NCBI RefSeq assembly: GCF_000935125.1 | Contig: NZ_JRKI01000031.1 | Span: forward strand, 21,992 to 85,991 | Direction: 5' to 3' | Length of the DNA stretch: 64,000 bases | From: Streptomyces natalensis ATCC 27448 | Lineage (GTDB): Bacteria; Actinomycetota; Actinomycetes; Streptomycetales; Streptomycetaceae | Shown: piece after piece, positions 37,541 to 45,761 of the stretch | Position numbering within the stretch: position 1 is the first letter of the stretch | Layout: each line of letters begins with the position of its first letter | Program-made: the position numbers and the translations under genes | The notes under the pieces: model-generated | Database searches by the model: none | Seen by the model: the letters and a program-made list of their open reading frames with translations, nothing else | Told to the model about the DNA's origin: nothing

Positions 37541-38275
37541 GTGGCTGTGCAAGACCGTTCCGGACTTTTTCTTGTTCTCGAGGGGGCAGACGGCTCCGGA
37601 AAGAGTGCTGTGGTTGGTGAATTGATCTCACTCGCCGAGAATGAGGGTATCCCCATGCACCGGATTCTGAGGGAGTCACCTCGTGGGCATCAGTCTTACG
37701 CAAATCTGATCCGGGCGGTCGGTGGACTGTTTAAGGATGGTGACGAACTTGAGGTCCAGTGGGATCTATTGAGTCTGGCTGCGGCAGCCCAGTATTTGGC
37801 TTTGCTACAAAGTGAGGTGGAGGAGATAGTCCTAGGCGGCGGAGTGGTAGTGGCGGAGAGCTGGTGGCATAAGACGCGGGTGCGGATGGCGATCGAAGCT
37901 TCCATCCGCCAACAGCACAACCTTGTACAAGCGGAGAAATTTCGCAATTGGCAGCGAGACCTTATGCCTGTTTCTCGTCGGCTTGGCCCTCATCAGCAGA
38001 TGACCGTGCTGCTGGAGGCTGACATGGAGGACCGTATCCATTGGTACCAGAATGGTGGCTGCATCGAACCCGTATATGACTCCCAGGGGGCAGTGAGTCA
38101 TGACGCTACCCATTTTGGAACGTTTACTCAACAAATCGCCAATGAGCTGCGTCTCAATGCACAAGCAGAGGATTGGCCAGTCGTTCTTAACAGCTCAAAA
38201 GATAAGCCAGTATGCACAGCTGGAAAGGTGCTCAAACTCGTCGAGGCTCACCTACGTGCCCGAGCTGTCTGTTAA
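37541..38275 (+). CDS. Thymidylate-kinase-like P-loop kinase
   Basis: About 244 residues from GTG 37541 (AGGAAA ~8 bases upstream); an ATG at 37475 would add 22 residues of poor quality. The P-loop GADGSGKS lies at residues 15-22 after a hydrophobic strand, as in dTMP kinases. The remainder is diverged, including where the DR(Y/H) motif would be. It probably phosphorylates a nucleotide, sugar or cluster intermediate, or confers self-resistance by phosphorylation. A housekeeping dTMP kinase is unlikely here. Confidence 0.7.
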   Translation: MAVQDRSGLFLVLEGADGSGKSAVVGELISLAENEGIPMHRILRESPRGHQSYANLIRAVGGLFKDGDELEVQWDLLSLAAAAQYLALLQSEVEEIVLGGGVVVAESWWHKTRVRMAIEASIRQQHNLVQAEKFRNWQRDLMPVSRRLGPHQQMTVLLEADMEDRIHWYQNGGCIEPVYDSQGAVSHDATHFGTFTQQIANELRLNAQAEDWPVVLNSSKDKPVCTAGKVLKLVEAHLRARAVC

Positions 38276-38472
38276 TTGAGCCTCAGGGGCAGATGCGAGA
38301 CCTGGCTAGCCCAACCGAACGTCGCCTGCCTCCCTAGGAAGATGCGATGAAGGCGGGAAGTACTCTCCTGAAACATATGGCTGTCACGCAAGACCATATC
38401 TGCTTGCGAATTTCGATCTGAGTGGTCTCTTTCTCCGTAGAAAGCAATTACCCTTTACAAGGAGGGGTTTGA

Positions 38473-39609
38473 GTGAAGATCGAAACTGATCTCCTGCTTG
38501 CTCTGGCTCGTTTGTGCCCAGACCCCGGGTTGATTGAGTCCTGTCGTGACAGGATTCGTGACGCCGGAGAGAACATGGATTGGGGATTCTTCGTAGATCA
38601 GGCAGCACGTCACAAGGTACTTCCTCTAGTGGCCCGGCATATATTGCGGAATAGGCTTTTTCGTGACGCGGAAACCAGCGATTGGACGATTCCGTATTGG
38701 TGGCTTTATGAGAGTGTTTATTACTCAAGCCGCGACCGTAACCGCGCTTTGACTGAAGAGTTTGGCTGCGTTATCAGGGCACTAAACAGCGAAAGTGAAC
38801 TTCGGTACGCAATTCGAAAGGGGCCGGTGCTCAGCGAGCGACTGTACAGGGATCCCGGACTCCGGCGTATGGGAGATATGGATATCTTGGTAGCTCGGCA
38901 AGATTTTTCTTTACTGAAATCGATCCTATGGGACCTGGGGTACATTCAAGGGCGTATATCGCCCAATGGGCACACCGTGCAGGATTTCAGTCGCACCACG
39001 CAGGCTTTCTGGCGCATGAATGTGAAAACCAACGATTTGCCCTTTGTGAAAATGGCTCACAGAGAGCACGTCGAATCCTATAATATCGATATATGTTTCG
39101 ATATTTTCCAGCCGCTCTCGGGTAGCAGTGTTGACGTTTTGGAACTACTGGAACAAAGAGTTCGCGGTCCTGTCTGTGGGGAACTAGGAGTGGCGCTATC
39201 GATAGAGGACCAGTTTATCGACCTTTGTGCTCACTTACACAAGGAAGCCACTACGTTTTACTACATCAAGGGGGGATTCGATCTTGAGTTGTTGAAGTTT
39301 CTTGATGTGGCGCTTAGTTCAGAGGAACTCACTCGAGAGAATCTCTGGCCTTCGGTACTCGACAGATCGAGTAGGTACGATGCCGACCGGAGCCTCTACT
39401 ATGCACTGCATCACACCGCAATTCTCTATCCAGAATCTGTGCCGACCACAGTGCTCGCCCAACTTCGTCCCGCTGATTGTCGTTTTCTTGACGAATACGG
39501 TACTTTTGACGGTCAGCCGAAAAAATGGAACGAGCCTTTCCTGGAGCGTCTCTTCGATGCTATGCGCGTGAGAAGTGTCAACGAGTTTTCTGGTGTTCCA
39601 CGGTCCTGA
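38473..39609 (+). CDS. NTP_transf_5-family nucleotidyltransferase-like protein
   Basis: 378 residues resembling the uncharacterised nucleotidyltransferase family PF14907, seen in lasso-peptide, bacteriocin and sugar clusters: WGFFVDQAARHKVLPLVARH, then RRMGDMDILV with the GDxD metal motif (MGDMDIL). GTG 38473 is preceded by an excellent AAGGAGGGG site. TTA at 38911. It could transfer a nucleotidyl group to an antibiotic (self-resistance) or to a sugar for activation. A 197-base gap before it suggests its own ribosome site but the same strand unit. Confidence 0.7.
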   Translation: MKIETDLLLALARLCPDPGLIESCRDRIRDAGENMDWGFFVDQAARHKVLPLVARHILRNRLFRDAETSDWTIPYWWLYESVYYSSRDRNRALTEEFGCVIRALNSESELRYAIRKGPVLSERLYRDPGLRRMGDMDILVARQDFSLLKSILWDLGYIQGRISPNGHTVQDFSRTTQAFWRMNVKTNDLPFVKMAHREHVESYNIDICFDIFQPLSGSSVDVLELLEQRVRGPVCGELGVALSIEDQFIDLCAHLHKEATTFYYIKGGFDLELLKFLDVALSSEELTRENLWPSVLDRSSRYDADRSLYYALHHTAILYPESVPTTVLAQLRPADCRFLDEYGTFDGQPKKWNEPFLERLFDAMRVRSVNEFSGVPRS

Positions 39610-40395
39610 GCAGTGGGTAATACGTTGCTGTTCTGCAACTCCTTCGTTTAATGCTGTGCTGTAACTGCTTTCGACAGGACTGCGCGACGCCCTACGGCCG
39701 AAGGCACCGCGCCAACCGGCCATACGCCGGCTTCTACAACCCATACACCGACTTCGCTTGCGAAGCGCTTACACGCGTCCCTGCGTGCCTCGTAGACCGA
39801 ACCCAACCGCATTTCTTGGCGTTCGGGAGCAGCCCCGCACTCGTGGAGTGGGCGCGACCGCTCAACTCGGCTTGATCAATACTTTCGTCGCGGCTGTGGA
39901 CCTGACACGCTTCGCTCGGCAGCTTGCCTCACTGGTGATCGCACCGACTCCTATAGCCGGTGTATTTGCCGGGGAGAGTTCGAGTGCATCGAGAGCAAGC
40001 GAGCCTTCGTGCTAGTGGGGTTCGAGGCAGCGTTATGGGCGCCCGGACGTGGCGTTGCCGGCAAGGAGAGGAGCGCACCTTCGGTGCCAGAATCAGACGA
40101 TCGACGGTTCGCCAGAGAGCCTGATGATGCCGATATCCCCCAAGTGGGTCAGAGTCGTCATAGGTTCGCTGCTTATCGGGCGTTCCGTCTGATTCCATCC
40201 ACCGTCGAGATTGTGGCTACAGCGCCGGCAATGTTGGGCGCTGACTGCACGATCCCGCAATGTGCTCAGCTTCGCCGAGGACCTTCAAATCAAAGTGGCG
40301 AAGAAAGCTATTGACTTCATCGGTTCCGGTGAGTCAGTGTAGACCATAAGGGAAGTTTCCACGGAATTCCCGCGCTTGAATGATGCCCACGAATC
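39610..40395. other. Gap of ~790 bases inside the cluster
   Basis: No gene with good codon use was found. A short coding-like run (VLSFAEDLQIKVAKKAIDF) lies at ~40260-40340 without a clear start. The gap ends in a mini-ORF and hairpin just before the condensation gene, so it probably holds a promoter or leader. Confidence 0.4.
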
Positions 40396-40409
40396 GGAGG
40401 GAGATAGTC

Positions 40410-40433
40410 ATGATGGACTCTAGCAAGCCGTAA
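40410..40433 (+). promoter_or_regulatory. Seven-codon leader ORF with strong ribosome site
   Basis: GGAGGGAGA at 40396-40404 precedes ATG 40410. The reading frame is MMDSSKP and then TAA. It ends 6 bases before a 13-bp stem. This arrangement resembles a leader-peptide attenuator or an upstream ORF controlling the condensation-domain gene ~90 bases on. It could also be chance. Confidence 0.35.
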
Positions 40434-40439
40434 CGATTT

Positions 40440-40479
40440 GCCTGAGGGGATGTAGCGGAATTAGCCCATCCCCTCAGGC
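40440..40479 (+). terminator. 13-bp perfect hairpin before the condensation gene
   Basis: GCCTGAGGGGATG at 40440-40452 pairs fully with 40467-40479, with a 14-base loop. No T-run follows. It can be a terminator for the upstream genes or an attenuator stem working with the mini-ORF at 40410. Confidence 0.65.
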
Positions 40480-40524
40480 CTATCCTCAGTATTCACCGGC
40501 GCCTAAGACAAGTACGGGGGTTAT

Positions 40525-41772
40525 GTGGTGATGGCGATCAGCAGTCCGCTGAGTTTCGGCCAACTGTCATTGTGGCGAAATATTGAGAACAGTTCCGAAT
40601 CGCAACGCGGGGAAGTGAATCTGGTTCATGTCTGGAAAGTTCCGGCAGGGCCGAGCACTGAAGATGTTGTCATCGCATTGCATTCGCTATCGTTAAGACA
40701 CGAGGCGCTTCGTACAACTCTGGAAGTTCAATACGGCACCGAACCACGCCAAATTATCGCTCCTTCTGCAGTTGCGGATTTCGAAGTACTCCGAGTAGCT
40801 GCCGGTGAGGAGCACCTTGCGGTTGAGGCGACCGTCGCTAGGCTTGACTTCCACCCATTTAATATATTATCCGATGCTCCCTGGAAAGCAGTCGTGATCG
40901 TTTCCCAGGGACGTCCAACCGATGTCGTAGTGACTGTCCATCATATAGCTGCTGACTTCTGGGCCCTGGGACTGCTCGGCGCAGACTTCCGTAAATTGCT
41001 TAAGGGGCCTATCACTGAGACGGCGCCCACTCCTCGCGATCTCGCCGCTGAGCAGCGAGGTCCATCATGGGACAAGAAGCGGAGGGCCGTCCGAAGCTAT
41101 TTTCACAAAATATATTCAGCGGCAGATGGTGGCGGTGGACTACCCTCGTCCGGCGTGCCGGTCAAAGCATCGCTTCATTCTGGAGTTGCCCTTCAGGGGG
41201 CTCGGGAGCTGGCCGCTCACTTGGGAATCACTGTCCCCAGCGTAATTCTGGCCGCGCTGGGCAAAGCCGCCGCTGATGCTATTGGGGTTCGCACGTACCT
41301 CCTTAACACGATGTGCGCCAACCGTTTTCAATCACGCGATAAGAACTTAGTGGTTTCGATGAACCAATGGGTGCCAATCATTTGCCAAGCAGGCCAGGGT
41401 AGAAGTTTCGAAGAGTCTGCTCAGGAAATACATCGAGCCACACTTATGGCATATCGCCACGGTCGTTACAACCCCGATGAACGCGCAGAGATTCGAGAAC
41501 AGCTGTTCCCCGGGGGTACGCCACAGCCAGCGGAGTTTCACTTCAATTTCACTCCAAACAGCTCCGCGGGAATTGCTCCTGATCCCACCAATATGGTGCG
41601 CGTTGTACGCGAACGTCCGTCTCGTACGATTGGTCCACGGTTCATGGTGGCAGCGTCAGAGTTTGGTGATCTCCTTGTAACGGCAAGGACGATGCTCGAC
41701 GGATTCTCGGAAGACCATCTCGTGGAATACCTGACTTCCGTCAATAACATCCTGAGTCGCTACACTGTTTAG
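40525..41772 (+). CDS. Free-standing NRPS condensation-domain protein
   Basis: 415 residues. The catalytic HHxxxD reads HHIAAD (His139, His140, Asp144), and the N-terminal LSFGQLSLW matches the condensation core C1 motif. These domains join an acyl or aminoacyl thioester to an amine. With no adenylation or carrier domain in the same chain, it must work with the separate carriers (26819, 41781). The amine acceptor could be the aminated sugar/cyclitol or the second aminoacyl carrier. Start may be GTG 40525 or ATG 40531. TTA codons at 40693 and 41347. Confidence 0.88.
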   Translation: MVMAISSPLSFGQLSLWRNIENSSESQRGEVNLVHVWKVPAGPSTEDVVIALHSLSLRHEALRTTLEVQYGTEPRQIIAPSAVADFEVLRVAAGEEHLAVEATVARLDFHPFNILSDAPWKAVVIVSQGRPTDVVVTVHHIAADFWALGLLGADFRKLLKGPITETAPTPRDLAAEQRGPSWDKKRRAVRSYFHKIYSAADGGGGLPSSGVPVKASLHSGVALQGARELAAHLGITVPSVILAALGKAAADAIGVRTYLLNTMCANRFQSRDKNLVVSMNQWVPIICQAGQGRSFEESAQEIHRATLMAYRHGRYNPDERAEIREQLFPGGTPQPAEFHFNFTPNSSAGIAPDPTNMVRVVRERPSRTIGPRFMVAASEFGDLLVTARTMLDGFSEDHLVEYLTSVNNILSRYTV

Positions 41773-41780
41773 GAGTTGTT

Positions 41781-42041
41781 GTGAGCAACAATCAGGGCGA
41801 TATGGTCATCGATGAAGACGTGATGCGTCGATGCGTCGGCCACGTGCTGCCGGGCGTTGAAGATTTCTCAGGACTTGATACGAGATTCGACGAAATCGGA
41901 CTAGACAGCATGCTGCTCGCAGAACTGATCGTGCAGCTTGAAGAGGAAACGGACGGCATGCTTGATCTGCACGTGACGGGTCGGCTTGAAACACTACGCG
42001 ATCTCATGCTATCCCTGCGTCCTCTGCGCGAAGCTGAGTGA
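41781..42041 (+). CDS. Second acyl/peptidyl carrier protein
   Basis: 86 residues with the attachment site IGLDSMLLAEL (Ser43). GTG 41781 follows AGGAG, and the stop overlaps the next ligase start (GTGA). It differs clearly from the first carrier, so two separate loading lines are likely. It should be loaded by the ligase at 42038. Confidence 0.9.
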   Translation: MSNNQGDMVIDEDVMRRCVGHVLPGVEDFSGLDTRFDEIGLDSMLLAELIVQLEEETDGMLDLHVTGRLETLRDLMLSLRPLREAE

Positions 42042-43201
42042 CGAATCAAACTGCCATGACACGATACCTCATTGAGTCGGGCTGCTACTGGGATTGGTCG
42101 GAAGTTAGCCGCCGCACCGAAGAACTCGCGGCCGATGCTCGCCACGGCGATGAAAGATTTCTGACGGTTACGCCGGCCAGTGGGTTCGATGTTGTTGTCG
42201 CTCTTGTCGCGGGCTTCACACTGGAATGCGAGCTCGTAATCCAGCCCCCACCCCCATACCACAGTCAGTTGCCAGACCGGAGCGTCGGGCCGGGCGTATG
42301 GATATATACCTCCGGTACTACCGGTTCGCCGAAATCCGTGCACTGGCCCTGGCGTCGGCTTTTCCCGTTGAAGCACAATGAGGTAGGTGACATTAAGCGC
42401 TGGGGAATCGGGTACGCACCAGCTTCGTTCGCGGGTGTTTCGGCCATCTGCCAGGCACTCTCAAGCAGCGCCTCAGTCGAGTTCCTGACACCTGCCTGGC
42501 CGTCGACTCGTACAGATAGACATCCTCTCACCATCGCTGTAGGTACGCCCACTTTTTGGCGTATGGCCTGTGTGCACGCCTTTCGAGGATACAAGGAGCC
42601 AGCGAAGATTGACGTCATTTCAATGGGCGGAGAGCCTGTCGATGACACGCTACTGAGTGCCGTACGGAATACGTTTCATCCTCATCGGATCAAGCAGATA
42701 TTCGGTGCAACCGAACTAGGGGCCGGAATTCACATCGACGACGAGCGAGGAGGCCTCCCACTCGATGCTGCTGGTCAACGTCAGAGCAGTGGTGCTGCGT
42801 TCGATGTCCTCGCCGACCGCCTATTGCTGTCTCCCTCTGTCGGTCTTCCCTACGTCGAGACCGGGGATTTCGTGGAGATAGTAGGAGATCGGGTCTTCGT
42901 AACTGGTCGACGCGGGCTGTCGATAAACGTCGGTGGGACGAAAGTCAGCCCGCAGGCCGTGGAGCGGGTGCTTCAAGAGCATCCTTCAGTGCTCGCAGCT
43001 CGGGCGTACGCATGGCGGAGCCCGGTCGTCGGGTCGGTGGTAGCTGCCGACGTCGTACTCGTTCCTGGAAAGACTGAAGATTGCCGGCGTGACCTCAGGG
43101 CCTTCGCGGAGGCACACCTGGCTCCGGCTGAACTGCCGCGAAGAATACGGATCGTGGAAGAGTTCGTGTCAAGTGCCGCGGGGAAGGTATTGCGATCATG
43201 A
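42038..43201 (+). CDS. Second AMP-dependent ligase, short form
   Basis: 387 residues, shorter than the usual ~500 because the N-terminal subdomain is reduced: the P-loop YTSGTTGSPKS already appears at ~residue 90. FGATELGAGIH, ETGDFVEI, TGRRGLSINVGGTKVSP and the catalytic Lys in SSAAGK complete the fold. It overlaps the carrier stop and the SDR start, so the three are co-translated. It probably activates a small acid for the second carrier. Confidence 0.85.
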   Translation: MTNQTAMTRYLIESGCYWDWSEVSRRTEELAADARHGDERFLTVTPASGFDVVVALVAGFTLECELVIQPPPPYHSQLPDRSVGPGVWIYTSGTTGSPKSVHWPWRRLFPLKHNEVGDIKRWGIGYAPASFAGVSAICQALSSSASVEFLTPAWPSTRTDRHPLTIAVGTPTFWRMACVHAFRGYKEPAKIDVISMGGEPVDDTLLSAVRNTFHPHRIKQIFGATELGAGIHIDDERGGLPLDAAGQRQSSGAAFDVLADRLLLSPSVGLPYVETGDFVEIVGDRVFVTGRRGLSINVGGTKVSPQAVERVLQEHPSVLAARAYAWRSPVVGSVVAADVVLVPGKTEDCRRDLRAFAEAHLAPAELPRRIRIVEEFVSSAAGKVLRS

Positions 43202-43923
43202 GCGCGAGGAAGGTCTTCGTCACCGGCGGATCCCGCGGCTTAGGGCTGGCGATTGCCTCCAGCCTCGTAGAGGCTGGGTACGAAGTAACCACCGTCGCTC
43301 GCAGACCTACCGAAGATCTGCAGGCCCTGATCGATGGTGCGGCCGGAGCAGTGTCATTCCTCGCCGCAGACCTTGCCACATCAGCAGGCGTGCAGGCGGT
43401 GGCGCTGGAGATCCGTCGATGCCAGTCTCTGTACGGGCTTGTAAACAATGCTGGAATCGCCCATGCAGGTCTGCATGTAGATATGGAGCAGGAAGCACAC
43501 CATCGCATGTGGTCGCTCAACGTGGCGGCGCCGCAGCTGCTGAGCCGCGCTGCTGCCAAGTCCATGCTTGGGTCGCGCACCGGACGCATCGTCAACATCT
43601 CGTCGGTAAGCGCGCACAAGACGTATCGAGGTCTCGCCGGCTACACCGCTACCAAGGCTGCGCTGGAGGCGTTCTCCCGCGTACTTGCAGCGGAAGTGGG
43701 CGGTTGGGGCATCACCGTGAACTGTGTTGCCCCTGGATTTATCGATACTGCCATGACGTCGAGCATTCCTCCGAACCTGCGCACCCGTATTCTCGGTCGG
43801 CGACTGCTCGATCGCCAACCAACTGCGAATGATGTGGGCGAGGCAGTCCTCTTCCTGCTCTCTGGTGCAGCCGGGACTATAACCGGCCAGGTGTTACGAA
43901 CCGACGCAGGAGCGGCTACGTGA
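43198..43923 (+). CDS. Short-chain dehydrogenase/reductase (FabG-like)
   Basis: 241 residues. Cofactor motif TGGSRGLG, NNAG, catalytic Ser in VNISSVSAHKT and YTATK with Tyr/Lys are all present. ATG 43198 overlaps the ligase stop (ATGA). Next to a carrier and a ligase it may reduce a carrier-bound beta-keto acyl group or oxidise a hydroxyacyl group; a sugar substrate is the alternative. Confidence 0.88.
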   Translation: MSARKVFVTGGSRGLGLAIASSLVEAGYEVTTVARRPTEDLQALIDGAAGAVSFLAADLATSAGVQAVALEIRRCQSLYGLVNNAGIAHAGLHVDMEQEAHHRMWSLNVAAPQLLSRAAAKSMLGSRTGRIVNISSVSAHKTYRGLAGYTATKAALEAFSRVLAAEVGGWGITVNCVAPGFIDTAMTSSIPPNLRTRILGRRLLDRQPTANDVGEAVLFLLSGAAGTITGQVLRTDAGAAT

Positions 43924-44023
43924 GTAACTGTTCCAGTCACCGTCCGGTTTCGCTGATCAACGAGCTTCGGAACTTCGATTGCGGCCCAACACTCGTTATA
44001 GATCACCCCTCAGGGAATAGTGC

Positions 44024-44926
44024 ATGAATTCTCCAGCAGGTGACATTGATGATGTACTCTCCTTAATCGCACGGTGTCCAGATAGTGCGCGCGAGTTCTC
44101 GATCTCCGCTTCCGCCGTCGTCTCTGAATTTCAGATATCCCCAGAAATGCAGAGCCGGATTCGAGCCCGAGGGATTCCAGCAATTCAGCGAGGGGGCGAA
44201 TGGTACTACGACGCTACCGACATGCTGAATGTCGCACTGTTCCTTGAGCCTCGTTCCCGTGCCCGCCGAGTTCTGGTGTGGTGGGGGCGGGAACTCAGTA
44301 GGCCATACGGCGCGACCGCCAAGTACCGCCTTGACTACTTTGCTGAGTGCCCAGAACCAGGGCACTATGGAGTGTGTGCATTTAGAATACACGAAAGATA
44401 CATAGTGCCGCAGTCAACGGTTGGGAGCGACGGCCAACTCCCGATCCATAGTGAGATATTCCACCTGCGCCGCACATGGCCGACCCTAACGGCTCCGTTC
44501 GTCGAACTAATCGACGAATACCGGGACGTAACGTTCCTGCGTCTTCCGGAATCGTTGCGGTGGGACGGCGAATTCATTCGGCGTCACCGCGTTGCCGACT
44601 GCGCCGGTATAGCGAACCTGCTGGTCGATGAAGGCAGGAGGCGGGGGCTGGCAGTCCGGTTCTCGTACGGCAAGACTCTCACCCCGCCATTCACTGCGGG
44701 ACACTATTGGGCCGAGTTCTTTGTGGAAGGCGTGTGGATCCCAGTCGACCCCGTGCTGATTCCGGCCCTTACCAATTGGGGGATTTTGCCAGCAGAATCC
44801 TGGGACAACAAGTCGTCTCTTGGCGGTGTGCTTGCCCGACTCACCGGGGCGCCTTCCCGCCCAGCCAGCCACGGCACAAGCGAGGTTAGTTCATCGTTCC
44901 GGGCTGTGCACTACCAACCAGAGTGA
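44024..44926 (+). CDS. Transglutaminase-like protein, possible amide-bond former
   Basis: 300 residues. The second half carries a papain-like triad: Cys193 in VADCAGIANLL, His227 in AGHYWAEFF and Asp242 in WIPVDP. The N-terminal half holds a separate segment (ISPEMQSRIRARGIPAIQRGG) with no clear match. AdmF of the andrimid pathway is a transglutaminase homologue that condenses carrier-bound units, a suitable model here. It starts 100 bases after the SDR gene. TTA at codon 14 (44063). It ends the plus-strand series. Amidase or protease activity is the alternative. Confidence 0.75.
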   Translation: MNSPAGDIDDVLSLIARCPDSAREFSISASAVVSEFQISPEMQSRIRARGIPAIQRGGEWYYDATDMLNVALFLEPRSRARRVLVWWGRELSRPYGATAKYRLDYFAECPEPGHYGVCAFRIHERYIVPQSTVGSDGQLPIHSEIFHLRRTWPTLTAPFVELIDEYRDVTFLRLPESLRWDGEFIRRHRVADCAGIANLLVDEGRRRGLAVRFSYGKTLTPPFTAGHYWAEFFVEGVWIPVDPVLIPALTNWGILPAESWDNKSSLGGVLARLTGAPSRPASHGTSEVSSSFRAVHYQPE

Positions 44927-44950
44927 CAGCCTGCACCTGGCCTCGAGGAG

Positions 44951-44970
44951 AGATCGCTCCGGAACGATCT
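44951..44970. promoter_or_regulatory. 20-bp near-palindrome at the cluster's right edge
   Basis: AGATCGCTCC followed by GGAACGATCT is palindromic at 9 of 10 pairs. It has no loop, so it looks like an operator or a protein-binding site and not a terminator. Confidence 0.3.
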
Positions 44971-45113
44971 GCCGCTGTCTCTGGGAGAGAAGGCACGTAG
45001 TGACCATGAGTCGGTACTGCCCCAGCACCGGGCCCAGTTGCCACGGATCCTCCCACCCCCGGCACCCCCGCAACTAGCAGGAGGCGAAGAACCCGCTCTT
45101 TGGCGACCGGCTG

Positions 45114-45711
45114 ATCTGTTCAGCCTGCATCGCCACCCGACAGGACCAGGACGCCGCCGCCCAGCGCGGGCCTCGTTGCGGAGTTCGCCCGGCCCCGCGC
45201 GAAGACTGTCGACCTGTTTGCCAAGCTGGGCAGCGGATGGACGCTGACCCAGCGGGACGGCGACGCCAAACGCCACGTCTGGCTCGTCGAGCAAGAGGGC
45301 ACCGTGTGCGGCCAGGTCAACCGCTACAAGCGCAAGGGCACTGGCACCGGCACCTTCTCGACCGGCTGGGAGGGCCATCGCCTCGGGGAAACCGACTGGT
45401 TCCGCCGGGAGGCCATCCCCTCCTGCCGGCACATCCCCGGCTCCTCGTTCCTGTGGAGCGCTCGCGACCTGGCCGCGTGGGGCGTCGCCGTCAGCCCTCC
45501 CACCACGACGAGGACCGCCCCGAGTCAGCCACCCACCGCCGGAAGACCGCATGACCGAGCCGCACGAGCACCATGTTTTGCTCCACTGCCGCGAGACCTG
45601 TGCCAGCTGGTCTGGCCACCGCACGCTGGCTGGTGCTGCTGCGAATCTTCCCTCCAGCTTCGCGTCCATGGCTGCATGGAGCTTGCAAATGCCCGCGGTG
45701 AAGTTGGATAG
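45114..45711 (+). pseudogene. Hypothetical Streptomyces protein, probably broken at its N-terminus
   Basis: From ~45181 a coding-like frame reads AKTVDLFAKLGSGWTLTQRD, RHVWLVEQEGTVCGQVNRY and SFLWSARDLAAWGVAVSP. The upstream part that fits (LICSACIATRQDQD, a Cys-pair region) is in another frame near 45110. One indel around 45170 therefore separates the halves. The frame runs on to 45711, but after ~45510 it is probably not coding. The family is often found on Streptomyces mobile DNA, function unknown. Confidence 0.4.
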
Positions 45712-45761
45712 CCCCGTTCGCCGGGGTGATCTTTCGCTTTGCGCAGCCCTATGATTGCCTC

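Noticed and set aside
45724..45761. Upstream extension of the Lsr2 start to 45726
   Set aside because: The 12 extra residues do not fit the family, whose N-terminus begins at MAQK (ATG 45762).
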